Assembly: GCA_050741255.1 (NCBI GenBank)
Contig: JBOIEQ010000078.1
Location: forward strand, 1-19,301
Length of the DNA stretch: 19,301 nt
Direction of reading: 5' to 3'
Source of the DNA: CAZXNF01 sp050741255
GTDB taxonomy: Bacteria; Pseudomonadota; Gammaproteobacteria; Burkholderiales; SG8-41
Shown here: positions 9,621-16,955 of the stretch, in pieces
How the letters are laid out: each line of letters opens with the position of its first letter
How positions within the stretch are numbered: position 1 is the first letter of the stretch
Notes under the pieces: generated by a model
What the model was told of the DNA's origin: nothing
Databases searched by the model: none
What the model saw: the letters and a program-made list of their open reading frames with translations, nothing else
Translations under genes and position numbers: made by a program

Positions 9621-11078
9621 ATGGTTTCCGAAGAAATCCTCATCAACGTGACGCCGCAGGAGACGCGCGTCGCCGTCGTCCAGCAGGGCGTGGTGCAGGA
9701 GGTGCAGGTCGAACGCGCCTCGGCGCGCGGCATGGTCGGCAACATCTATCGCGGCAAAGTGGTGCGGGTGCTGCCCGGCATGCAGTCGGCGTTCCTCGAC
9801 ATCGGCGGCGAGCGCACGGCCTTCCTGCACGTGGCCGACCTGTTCGGCCACCGGACGCACGGCGCGGGCGCGCCGCCGATCGAAACGGTGCTGGCGGAAG
9901 GCCAGCCGCTGACGGTGCAGGCAGTGAAGGACCCGCTCGGCACCAAGGGCGCGCGGCTGACGACGCAGATCTCCATCGCCGGCCGCCTGCTCGTCTACCT
10001 GCCGCAGGAGTCGCACATCGGCATTTCCCAGCGCATCGGCGACGAGGAGGAGCGGACGCTGCTGCGGGAGAAGCTGACGGCGCTGCTCCCCGCGGAGGAA
10101 ACCGGCGGCTACATCATCCGCACGGTCGCGGAAGCGGCCGGCGAGGCCGAACTGGCGGCGGACATCGCCTACCTGCGCAAGCAGTGGCACACGATCGAGG
10201 CCCGCGCGGGGACGGCCCAGCCGCCCTCGCTGCTCTACCAGGACCTGGGCCTCGCTCAGCGCGTGCTGCGCGATTACGTCACCGAGGACACGACGCGGGT
10301 GTTCGTGGACTCCCGGGAGACGCTCGCGCGCGCGCGCGAGTTCGCGCTGGAATACGCGCCCGCGGCGGCGGAGCGCCTGCAGCACTATTCCGGGGAACGG
10401 CCGCTGTTCGACCTCTACGGGGTGGAGGACGAGATCGAGCGCGCGCTCGCGCGCCGCGTCGATCTCAAGTCCGGCGGTTATCTGATCATCGACCAGACCG
10501 AGGCGCTGACCACGGTCGACGTCAACACGGGTGGCTTTGTCGGCGGCCGCAGTTTCGACGACACCATCTTCAAGACCAACCTGGAGGCGGCGCAGTCGAT
10601 CGCCCGCCAGCTGCGGCTGCGGAACCTGGGCGGCATCATCATCGTCGACTTTATCGATATGCAGACCGAAGAGCACCGCAACGCGGTGCTGAACGAGTTC
10701 CGCAAGGCGCTCGCGCGCGACCGCACGCGGATGACCGTTAACGGCTTCACCCAGCTCGGCCTGGTGGAGATGACGCGCAAGCGCACGCGGGAAAGTCTGG
10801 CGCACGTGCTGTGCGAGCCCTGCCCGGTGTGCCTGGGGCGCGGCGAGCTGAAGACCGCGCGGACCGCGTGTTACGAGATCCTGCGCGAGTTGATGCGGGA
10901 ATCGCGACAGTTCAGCGCGCGCGAGTTCCGCATCCTTGCCTCGCAGCCGGTGATCGATCTATTCCTCGACGAGGAGTCGCAGAGCCTGGCGATGCTGTCG
11001 GACTTCATCGGCAAGCCCGTGTCTCTGCAGGTCGAAACGGCGTACCACCAGGAGCAGTACGACATCGTGCTGATGTAG
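9621..11078 (+). CDS. rng: Ribonuclease G
   Basis: RNase G is an endoribonuclease that matures the 5' end of 16S rRNA and decays some mRNAs. The 485-residue product has an RNase G-like N-terminus (MVSEEILINVTPQETRVAVV) and an S1 domain at about 38-120 (GNIYRGKVVRVLPGMQSAFL). The catalytic core has Asp300 in TVDVNTGGFVG and Asp343 in GGIIIVDFIDM, matching the two Mg-binding aspartates of RNase E/G. The zinc-link motif is CPVC (Cys401, Cys404) in CEPCPVCLGRG. It lacks the long C-terminal scaffold of RNase E, which supports RNase G. It is last in the nadD-rng cluster, starts 5 nt after maf and is followed at once by a terminator. Confidence 0.97.
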   Translation: MVSEEILINVTPQETRVAVVQQGVVQEVQVERASARGMVGNIYRGKVVRVLPGMQSAFLDIGGERTAFLHVADLFGHRTHGAGAPPIETVLAEGQPLTVQAVKDPLGTKGARLTTQISIAGRLLVYLPQESHIGISQRIGDEEERTLLREKLTALLPAEETGGYIIRTVAEAAGEAELAADIAYLRKQWHTIEARAGTAQPPSLLYQDLGLAQRVLRDYVTEDTTRVFVDSRETLARAREFALEYAPAAAERLQHYSGERPLFDLYGVEDEIERALARRVDLKSGGYLIIDQTEALTTVDVNTGGFVGGRSFDDTIFKTNLEAAQSIARQLRLRNLGGIIIVDFIDMQTEEHRNAVLNEFRKALARDRTRMTVNGFTQLGLVEMTRKRTRESLAHVLCEPCPVCLGRGELKTARTACYEILRELMRESRQFSAREFRILASQPVIDLFLDEESQSLAMLSDFIGKPVSLQVETAYHQEQYDIVLM

Positions 11079-11081
11079 GCG

Positions 11082-11103
11082 CCGCGCTGCCGCGCGGGTT
11101 TTT
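11082..11103 (+). terminator. Rho-independent terminator of the nadD-rng cluster
   Basis: A perfect 6-bp GC stem (CCGCGC 11082-11087 with GCGCGG 11092-11097) encloses a TGCC tetraloop and is followed by G and five T (11099-11103). It begins 4 nt after the rng stop. The last T is also the final base of the convergent dlp1 stop codon. There is no matching A-tract on the other side, so it should act only on rightward transcription. Confidence 0.8.
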
Positions 11104-13076
11104 CAGGCGGCGGCGGGCTGGCGGTCGATCGTCGCGGGACCGGGCGTGGGCGCCGGCGCGACGGGCGCCTGCCCCTGAATGGCGGTCTTGATCTGGCCCA
11201 GCACGGTGCTCTGCTTCATCAGCACGACCTGCTGCTGCTGGAGGAACTTCGCGCGATCGTCCACCGAACCGATGTTGTCGCGGATCTTCTTCACGTTGTC
11301 CACCCGCCGCGACAGGATGCCTTCGTGTTCCTTCAGCTGGTGGTTGATCGGCACCAGCGCTTTCTTCAGCCAGTCCTCGGCCTCGCCGCGGGTCATCTCG
11401 AACACCTGGCGCGCCTGCTCGACCAGTTCCTCGTAGAACTTGCCGATCACCTGCTTTTTGTAGCGGGCCAGGTTCGCGGGGTTGTGGCAGAACTCCTTGG
11501 TGGTCTCCATCAGCTGGGTCATCTTGAGCGTGTGCCGCTCGAGGTTCAGCGCCGGCGGCGTCAGCAGCGGAAAGCCGTACTTCTTGTGGAATTCCTGGTA
11601 GGCGGCGTCGACGTAGCCTTTGATCTGTTCGTTGGAGAAGGCGAGCAGCTTGTTCGAGTGTTCGATGAAGACCTGGAACAGTTTCTGCATTTCAGTCCAC
11701 AACCCGGCCGTCGTCCACGAGCCTTCGATGAATTCCTTGTCCTTGTAGAGGATCTGCTGGAGCTGCGCGTCGCCGAGCTGGTCGAGCATCACCTTGCCGC
11801 GGTTCATCATCGTGGTGTAGGTCTCGCGGAAGCTGCGCACCGTCGCCGAGTAGCCCTCGCGTTCCTTCTCCAGCCGCTGCACCATCGCTTGGGCGACCGC
11901 CTTGTTCTTGCCCGACAGCACGCTGAGTTCCTTCAGTTCGCCATGGGTGGAGGCGAGCTGGCTGTCCACGGCGAGCTTGGAGGCGTCCACCATGCCGCCG
12001 ATCTCGCGCTCGACGGCGCTGCGCAGGATCTCCTGCTTGGCTGGAATGATCTCGGAGGCGAGCAGGTGCTCGAGGCGTTCGATGCCGCTTTTCTTGAGCA
12101 GCGGACCGTCTTCCTTGACGCGCGCGATGAGCGCTTTCTGCGCGGAGATCGCCAGCACGTGGTTGCTCGACAGGTTGAGCAGCGTCGCGGTGGTTTCCAG
12201 TTGCCGGTCGACCGCGGTGTCGATTTCTTCCTGCGACTTCAGGTCGTCCCACATGAGGTCGATCTTGTTCAGCACGGCGATGCGGCGCGTGACGGCGGGC
12301 TGCACGTAACGCTGCCACACTTCGAGGTCGGACTTGGTGACGCCGGTGTCCATGGCGAGCAGGAACAGCACGGCGTGCGCGTTCGGGATCATCGACAGCG
12401 TCAGCTCGGGCTCGGTGCCGAGCGCGTTCAGGCCCGGCGTGTCGAGCACGGTCAGGCCGCTCTTCAGCAGGGGATGCGGATAGCTGATCATGGCGTGGCG
12501 CCACGACGGCACATCGACGTGGTCGTCCTTGACCACGACCGTGGTGATTTCGGGGTTGGTCTCGTCCCACAAGCCGAGCGCCTTGGCCTCTTCGATGCTG
12601 ACGGACTTGGTCTCGACCAGGTGCTGCATCGCGACCGCCATGGCATCGCTGGACTCGACGTTCAGCTTGATCTTGATCCACTCCACCGCCTGGCGCTTCA
12701 GCACGTTCACGCTTTCCTGGCGCTTGCGGGTTTCGATCGGCAGCAGCTTGATGTACGGCTCGTCCGTCGCGTCGTGGAAGATCTCTGTCGGGCACATGGT
12801 CGTGCGGCCGATGTTCGACGGCAGCAGGCGTTTCTTGAAGTCCGAGAAGAACATCGCGTTGATGAGCTCGGTCTTGCCGCGCGAGAACTCAGCGAGGAAG
12901 GCGAGCGTCATGCGGTCGTTCTTCAGGCTTTCGATCAGGTCGTAGATGCGCAGCGACTGCTGGATGTCCGCGTAGCCGTTGGCGTCGAGCCACTGCTTGT
13001 AGGACTCGATGCCGGCGATCATCTGGTCGCGCCAGCGCTGGTAGTAGGCGACCTGCTGTTCGAGTTCGGAACTCAT
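11103..13076 (-). CDS. Dynamin-like GTPase with intact G motifs (Dlp1)
   Basis: The protein has 657 residues from the ATG at 13074-13076; a GTG 24 nt upstream is less likely. The GTPase domain shows G1 AEFSRGKT (62-69), G2 Thr92-Thr93 before CPTE, G3 DTPG (212-215), G4 NKID (270-273) and a G5-like SAQKA (311-315). About 340 residues of predicted helical, coiled-coil-prone sequence follow, including WTTAGLW (454-460) and ARQVFEMTR (555-563), ending in a Pro/Ala-rich tail. The large GTPase domain followed by a long helical region fits the bacterial dynamin-like superfamily, whose members self-assemble and often act on membranes. I see no obvious transmembrane segment. The gene lies 151 nt downstream of its paralogue dlp2 on the same strand and ends tail to tail with rng. 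Cellular role unknown; no gene symbol recognised. Confidence 0.87.
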   Translation of the reverse strand: MSSELEQQVAYYQRWRDQMIAGIESYKQWLDANGYADIQQSLRIYDLIESLKNDRMTLAFLAEFSRGKTELINAMFFSDFKKRLLPSNIGRTTMCPTEIFHDATDEPYIKLLPIETRKRQESVNVLKRQAVEWIKIKLNVESSDAMAVAMQHLVETKSVSIEEAKALGLWDETNPEITTVVVKDDHVDVPSWRHAMISYPHPLLKSGLTVLDTPGLNALGTEPELTLSMIPNAHAVLFLLAMDTGVTKSDLEVWQRYVQPAVTRRIAVLNKIDLMWDDLKSQEEIDTAVDRQLETTATLLNLSSNHVLAISAQKALIARVKEDGPLLKKSGIERLEHLLASEIIPAKQEILRSAVEREIGGMVDASKLAVDSQLASTHGELKELSVLSGKNKAVAQAMVQRLEKEREGYSATVRSFRETYTTMMNRGKVMLDQLGDAQLQQILYKDKEFIEGSWTTAGLWTEMQKLFQVFIEHSNKLLAFSNEQIKGYVDAAYQEFHKKYGFPLLTPPALNLERHTLKMTQLMETTKEFCHNPANLARYKKQVIGKFYEELVEQARQVFEMTRGEAEDWLKKALVPINHQLKEHEGILSRRVDNVKKIRDNIGSVDDRAKFLQQQQVVLMKQSTVLGQIKTAIQGQAPVAPAPTPGPATIDRQPAAA

Positions 13077-13227
13077 CGCGCCGGGCCCCGTCGTGCGCAC
13101 GCCGCCCGGCCGCGACAGCGCGGCAGGCAGGCCATTTCTGAACTAACGTGAAATAGTCGCGCCAAGATATTGATATTCTTACCGTATCCTGGCTTTAACC
13201 GCAAGCGGAGCGACGGGGGAAAGGGGG
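13077..13227 (-). promoter_or_regulatory. Gap between dlp2 and dlp1 with a possible dlp1 promoter
   Basis: The gap holds an AT-rich island around 13141-13200 in GC-rich surroundings, with a direct GATATT repeat (13166-13171 and 13172-13177). Reading leftward, TTGCGG followed 18 nt later by AAGAAT is a weak -35/-10 candidate. This suggests that dlp1 can be transcribed separately from dlp2, but the match is poor. No terminator is seen after dlp2. Confidence 0.3.
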
Positions 13228-15138
13228 TCAGGACACCGAGGTGGTGGCAGGCTGTGGCGCGGCTGCGACAGTCGCCGAGGCGGCCCCCGGCATGCCCGGG
13301 GCGCGGCCCAGCCGGGTGCGCACCTGGTCGAGCACGTCGCTCTGCTGCTTCAGGGAGACCCGCTGCACGTCGAGCTGTTTCAGGCGGTCCTCAACCGAGG
13401 TGATGTTGTCGCGGAGGTTGCGCAGGCTTTCGACCCGCTTCATGAGCAGCAGCTCGCGTTCCTTGATCTGCTCGGTGAGCGGTCCCAGCGCGCTTTTCAG
13501 CCAGCGCTCGGTGTCGAGCCGGGTGAACTCGAACACCTGGCGTGCTTCGGCCACCAGCCCGTCGTAGAAGTTCTTGATCAGACGGTCCTTGTAGGTGGCC
13601 ACATTGATCGGGTCGTGGCAGAAACGCTGCGCGTTCTCGTGCAGCGTCGCCATCGACTTGCGCCGCTGGTCCACGCTGAACATCGGTGCGTCGAGCTTGG
13701 CGAGGCCGAAGTTCTGGTGAAAACTTTCGTAGGTCTTGTCGACCAGCGCGCGGATGCTTTCCGCGTAGGTCACCACCTTGCCGACCTGGTCGGAGAAGTA
13801 GTCGAACAGCCCCTGCATGTTCTTCCACAGACCCGCAGTGGTCCAGGCGCCCTGGATGAACTGGCGGTCATGGTCGAGGATGGCTTCGATTTTCTCTTCC
13901 TCGAGGTTGGCGAGCAGTTCCTCACCCTCGGCGCGGAACTTTTGGGTTGTGGCCTCGAAGGTGTCCACGGCCTTGCGGTAGATTTTTCGCTCTTCCTCGA
14001 GCCGGGTCAGCATGGCGAGGGCCACGTTGCGGTTCTTGCCGGTGGTGGCCGTCAGGTCCTGCATTTCGCGCACGGTGGCGATGAACTGCGCGGCCACCGT
14101 CTGCTTGGCCGACTGCACCATCGGCAGCAGCTCGCGGGAGAGCCCGCCGAGCAGCGCGGCCTGGCGCTCGGGAATGATGCGCTCGCCGTGCAGGCGCTCG
14201 AGGGTTTCCAGACCGCTGGAAGAGCCCGCGGTACCGGCGAGACGGGCCGCGACTTCCGCCTCGACGGCGATCGGCACCACGTGGTCCTCGGACAGCGCGA
14301 GCCACTCGGCGATGCGGGCGGCGGAATGGATGGCGGTGGCCGTCGGGTCCACCACGGCGAACTTGTGCGCCTGGCTGTTGCGCACGTACTGGTCCCAGAC
14401 GTTGCGCGCGGTGGAGGTCAACTCGCCGCCCAGCACCAGGATCAGCGACAGCGCGCTGCTGCCCAGCCGTAGCGCGATCTCCGGCTCTGCCGCCAGCTGC
14501 TTCAGGCTGGGGCTGTAGAAGACGGACAGGCCGCTCTTCAGCATCGGCATCGGCAGGTTGACGAGCGCGTAGCGCCAGGCAGGGATTTCGACCTCGGGAC
14601 CGTCGGCGAGGCCGCTGGTCACGGTCGAGAGCAGGTTCTTCGCCGCGGCCTCTTCTCGCTTCACGGTGCGCGTCTCGGTCAGCGTGATAAGCGCCTCGCG
14701 GATCGAGTCCGGCGAGTCGGGGTCGACCCGCATCGTCACCCAGTCGATTGGATTGCGGCGGAGCGAGGCGAGGCTGTCCTCGCGCGCGCGCGTCTCGAAG
14801 GGCAGTGCGCGGACGTAGGGCTTTTCGTTGGGGTCGTGGAACAGCTCGGTCGTGCACAAGGCGTCGGCCTGCGTCCCGCCGGGCAACAGCCCGCCCGGCG
14901 TGTCGAAGAACACCAGCGCGTTGAGCAACGCGAGCTTGGCCGGGGCGGACTCGCCGAGGACGGCGAGGCGGATGCGGTCGTTGCGCATCTGCTCGACCAT
15001 GTCGTACATGCGCAGCGTCTGCTCGATGTCCGCCGGCCCGTGACGGTCGATCCAGCCGCGGAATTCGTCGATGCTGGCGACGACACCGTCGCGCCAGGCC
15101 GTGAATTCGGCGACTCGTTGCTGCAGGGGATTGGGCAT
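13228..15138 (-). CDS. Dynamin-like paralogue with degenerate GTPase motifs (Dlp2, pseudo-GTPase)
   Basis: The 636-residue protein starts at the ATG at 15136-15138 (MPNPLQQRVAEFTAWRDG), which aligns with the start of Dlp1; an in-frame GTG at 15300 would add 54 unmatched residues. It is homologous to Dlp1 along its whole length, with shared blocks LRMYDMVEQMRNDRIRLAVL, CTTELFHD, MLKSGL, WTTAGLW (432-438), FCHDP (506-510) and ARQVFEFTR (532-540). The GTP-binding motifs are lost: G1 reads GESAPAKL (62-69), the G2 threonines are Asp92-Ala93, G3 reads YSPS (208-211) and G4 reads DPTA (264-267). About 16 residues after G4 are also missing. The frame is open without stops, so it is a maintained gene and not a decayed one. 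I infer a non-hydrolysing partner of Dlp1. Confidence 0.87.
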   Translation of the reverse strand: MPNPLQQRVAEFTAWRDGVVASIDEFRGWIDRHGPADIEQTLRMYDMVEQMRNDRIRLAVLGESAPAKLALLNALVFFDTPGGLLPGGTQADALCTTELFHDPNEKPYVRALPFETRAREDSLASLRRNPIDWVTMRVDPDSPDSIREALITLTETRTVKREEAAAKNLLSTVTSGLADGPEVEIPAWRYALVNLPMPMLKSGLSVFYSPSLKQLAAEPEIALRLGSSALSLILVLGGELTSTARNVWDQYVRNSQAHKFAVVDPTATAIHSAARIAEWLALSEDHVVPIAVEAEVAARLAGTAGSSSGLETLERLHGERIIPERQAALLGGLSRELLPMVQSAKQTVAAQFIATVREMQDLTATTGKNRNVALAMLTRLEEERKIYRKAVDTFEATTQKFRAEGEELLANLEEEKIEAILDHDRQFIQGAWTTAGLWKNMQGLFDYFSDQVGKVVTYAESIRALVDKTYESFHQNFGLAKLDAPMFSVDQRRKSMATLHENAQRFCHDPINVATYKDRLIKNFYDGLVAEARQVFEFTRLDTERWLKSALGPLTEQIKERELLLMKRVESLRNLRDNITSVEDRLKQLDVQRVSLKQQSDVLDQVRTRLGRAPGMPGAASATVAAAPQPATTSVS

Positions 15139-15419
15139 GAGGGCGGTTACGGCCGGTTGGCGGAGTATTGCCCCAGAGGCTGCAATATCCGTGCCGTCGT
15201 CCGGTCCCCGGGCGATGCCGCGCCGCCGCCCGGCCGCAGCGGGGTGTTTCGTGATGTAAGTACCTGTTTTGGCGGTGTTACTACCATAGAGTCGGTACAC
15301 TCATCGGGCCGGCCCGCGGCGACGGGCCGCGGGTGCTGCTGTCATGTTTTCCGCAGCCGATTATCGCGCGCATCGGGCGGGCGTGCTGGCCGGGCACCTC
15401 CCGCCGACCGTGAACCTGT
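15139..15419. other. 281-nt gap between yggT and dlp2
   Basis: No gene is supported here. A strong hairpin with 7-bp arms (CCCGCGG 15313-15319 and CCGCGGG 15327-15333) lies after yggT in the leftward direction but lacks a T-tract. A relatively AT-rich stretch at about 15248-15300 could carry a dlp2 promoter, with a short inverted repeat (GAGT and ACTC arms of GAGTCGGTACACTC, 15290-15303), but I cannot identify convincing -35 and -10 boxes. Confidence 0.45.
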
Positions 15420-16001
15420 TCACACGCGCAACAGGGCGGCGGCAGCGTTTTCCAGCGGGGGCACGAATACCGTGATCAGAAGCTGACAGGCGACGATCAC
15501 CAGCACCGGCGAGATATCGACGCCCCCGACCGCCGGCACCCGCCGGCGCAGCGGCGCGAGAAACGGCCGGGTGAGGGCGGCGAGCAGCGGCGCCGCCGGG
15601 CTGTGGGGGTTGATCCACGAGAGCACGGCCTGGATCAACACGGCAAACAAAACGATGTACAGGGTGAGTTTGAGCAGCCCGACGAGACCCAGCAGCGCGA
15701 GGCCGCCCGCCGTCTCCAGCGGGGGTGAGCCCAGCGGGGCGCCGCGCAGCATCAGCACGGCGACCCAGGTCAGCGTGGCCGCGAGCCAGGCCAGCACCAG
15801 CGTGGACAGGTCGTAGCCGCGCCAGCCCGGCACGACCCGCCGCGCCGGCCGCACCGCGAAATCGGTGACGGCGATCAGGAAGGTTGATAGTGGATTGCGG
15901 GCCGGCGCGCGCACCACCTGCAGCAGGAAGCGCAGCAGAAACGCGGCGGTCAGAAAATCGAACAGCGTGCGGACGAGAAATTCGAGCGCCTGGGCGAGCA
16001 T
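15420..16001 (-). CDS. yggT: YggT family integral membrane protein
   Basis: The 193-residue protein is very hydrophobic, with membrane segments near residues 8-30, 66-86, 100-128 and 162-183. It contains two YGGT-type repeats. Each has a hydrophobic helix followed by an NP segment (NPLSTF, NPHSPAAP) and a basic turn with P.RR..P and a G-D-[LI]-S motif (RPARRVVPGWRGYDLS in the first, APLRRRVPAVGGVDIS in the second). The family is widespread and poorly characterised; E. coli YggT has been linked to osmotic and ion stress. The gene starts 9 nt after proC, the usual proC-yggT arrangement, so the two are surely co-transcribed. Confidence 0.93.
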   Translation of the reverse strand: MLAQALEFLVRTLFDFLTAAFLLRFLLQVVRAPARNPLSTFLIAVTDFAVRPARRVVPGWRGYDLSTLVLAWLAATLTWVAVLMLRGAPLGSPPLETAGGLALLGLVGLLKLTLYIVLFAVLIQAVLSWINPHSPAAPLLAALTRPFLAPLRRRVPAVGGVDISPVLVIVACQLLITVFVPPLENAAAALLRV

Positions 16002-16010
16002 GCGGGCGCC

Positions 16011-16835
16011 TCAGGCCTGGTCGAGCTCGTCGCCCAGTGCGCGGCTGCGGGCGGCGGCGGCCTGGACGGCGCGGATGATGGTTTCCTTGAGGTGGTCGCG
16101 CGTCATGCTCGCGAGCGCCGCTTCGGTGGTGCCGCCTTTGGATGTCACGCGCGCGCGCAGTTCGGCCGGCGGCTCCGCGGCGCCGGCGGCAAGATTGGCG
16201 GCGCCAACGAAGGTTTCAAGCGCCAGCGTGCGCGCCTGCGCGGCGTCGAGGCCGAGTTCGCGGGCCGCGGCCTCCAGCGCCTCGATGAAATAGAACACAT
16301 AGGCGGGACCGCTGCCCGACACGGCGGTGACCGCGTCGAGTGCTGATTCATCGGTGACCCGGAGGGTTTTGCCGACGGCGGCCAGGATGGCATCGGCCAG
16401 ACGGAAGTCCGCATCGCTGACCGCCGGACGTGCCGCGTAGAGGGCCGTCATGCCCTTGCCGATGAGCGCCGGGGTGTTGGGCATTGCGCGGATCAAGCGC
16501 CGGTAGTTTCCGCCCAGCCATTGCATCAACGACGCCAGCCGGATGCCGGCTGCGATGGAAATGATCGGGCACTGGTCACGTTCCAGATGGCTTCCCAGGT
16601 GCGTGCAGGTCTCGCGCAGCTGCTGCGGCTTGACGGCCAGCACGATGCAATCGACATTCGCGAGCGCGGCATCGGCCGTGGCAAAAGTGGCGACGCCATA
16701 GTCTTTTTCGAGCGCGGTACGCGCGGCCGCCACGATTTCCACGACGCGCAGGTCGGCCGCGGGATGACCCTTGGCCAGCAGGCCGCCGATGATGGCGCGC
16801 GCCATGTTGCCGCCGCCGATAAAGGTGATGTTCAT
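16011..16835 (-). CDS. proC: Pyrroline-5-carboxylate reductase
   Basis: ProC reduces 1-pyrroline-5-carboxylate to proline with NAD(P)H, the last step of proline synthesis. The 274-residue product begins MNITFIGGGNMARAI. The Rossmann motif GGGNMA is at 7-12. Further signatures are AVKP (67-70), RAMPNTPA (116-123), SGSGPAY (173-179) and the C-terminal TSKGGTTEAAL (231-241). The longer frame from 16865 adds only ten residues ahead of the conserved start, so I use the ATG at 16833-16835. It lies 120 nt downstream of yggS and 9 nt upstream of yggT. Confidence 0.97.
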   Translation of the reverse strand: MNITFIGGGNMARAIIGGLLAKGHPAADLRVVEIVAAARTALEKDYGVATFATADAALANVDCIVLAVKPQQLRETCTHLGSHLERDQCPIISIAAGIRLASLMQWLGGNYRRLIRAMPNTPALIGKGMTALYAARPAVSDADFRLADAILAAVGKTLRVTDESALDAVTAVSGSGPAYVFYFIEALEAAARELGLDAAQARTLALETFVGAANLAAGAAEPPAELRARVTSKGGTTEAALASMTRDHLKETIIRAVQAAAARSRALGDELDQA

Positions 16836-16955
16836 GAGGCAATCTAAGAGCAGGTTGGCCGCCAAGGCGCCAAGGACGCCAAGGAGGCAGTGGGAAGGTG
16901 GAACGAATTATCCCGCGAATCTCCGGTTTGACGGTTTTCTTGGGGTCTGTGGCGG
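16836..16955 (-). promoter_or_regulatory. yggS-proC gap with repeat and weak -10 candidate
   Basis: Reading leftward, GATAAT (complement of 16907-16912) is a 5 of 6 match to the -10 consensus, but no good -35 lies upstream of it. A small CGCCAAGG repeat (16860-16884) separates it from proC. proC may therefore have its own promoter besides read-through from yggS. Confidence 0.3.
16860..16884. repeat. Three CGCCAAGG units in the proC leader
   Basis: Exact copies of CGCCAAGG lie at 16860-16867, 16868-16875 and 16877-16884, with periods of 8 and 9 nt. They sit 25 nt upstream of the proC start codon. From memory, short intergenic strings of this type (CGCCAAGG.CGCCAAGGA) are scattered through many unrelated bacterial genomes. 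Confidence 0.8.

Noticed and set aside
11325..13151. A 608-codon + strand open frame opposite dlp1
   Set aside because: It mirrors dlp1 and has the same skewed composition; dlp1 carries complete GTPase motifs and a clear paralogue.
13228..15138. Dlp2 as a decaying pseudogene
   Set aside because: There is no stop or frameshift over 636 codons, and the helical half is well conserved relative to Dlp1.
15139..15300. 54-residue N-terminal extension of Dlp2 from a GTG
   Set aside because: It has no counterpart in Dlp1, is Arg/Gly/Ala-rich, and the ATG at 15138 aligns with the paralogue's start.
15313..15333. Terminator of the proC-yggT transcript
   Set aside because: The hairpin is strong, but no T-tract follows in either direction.
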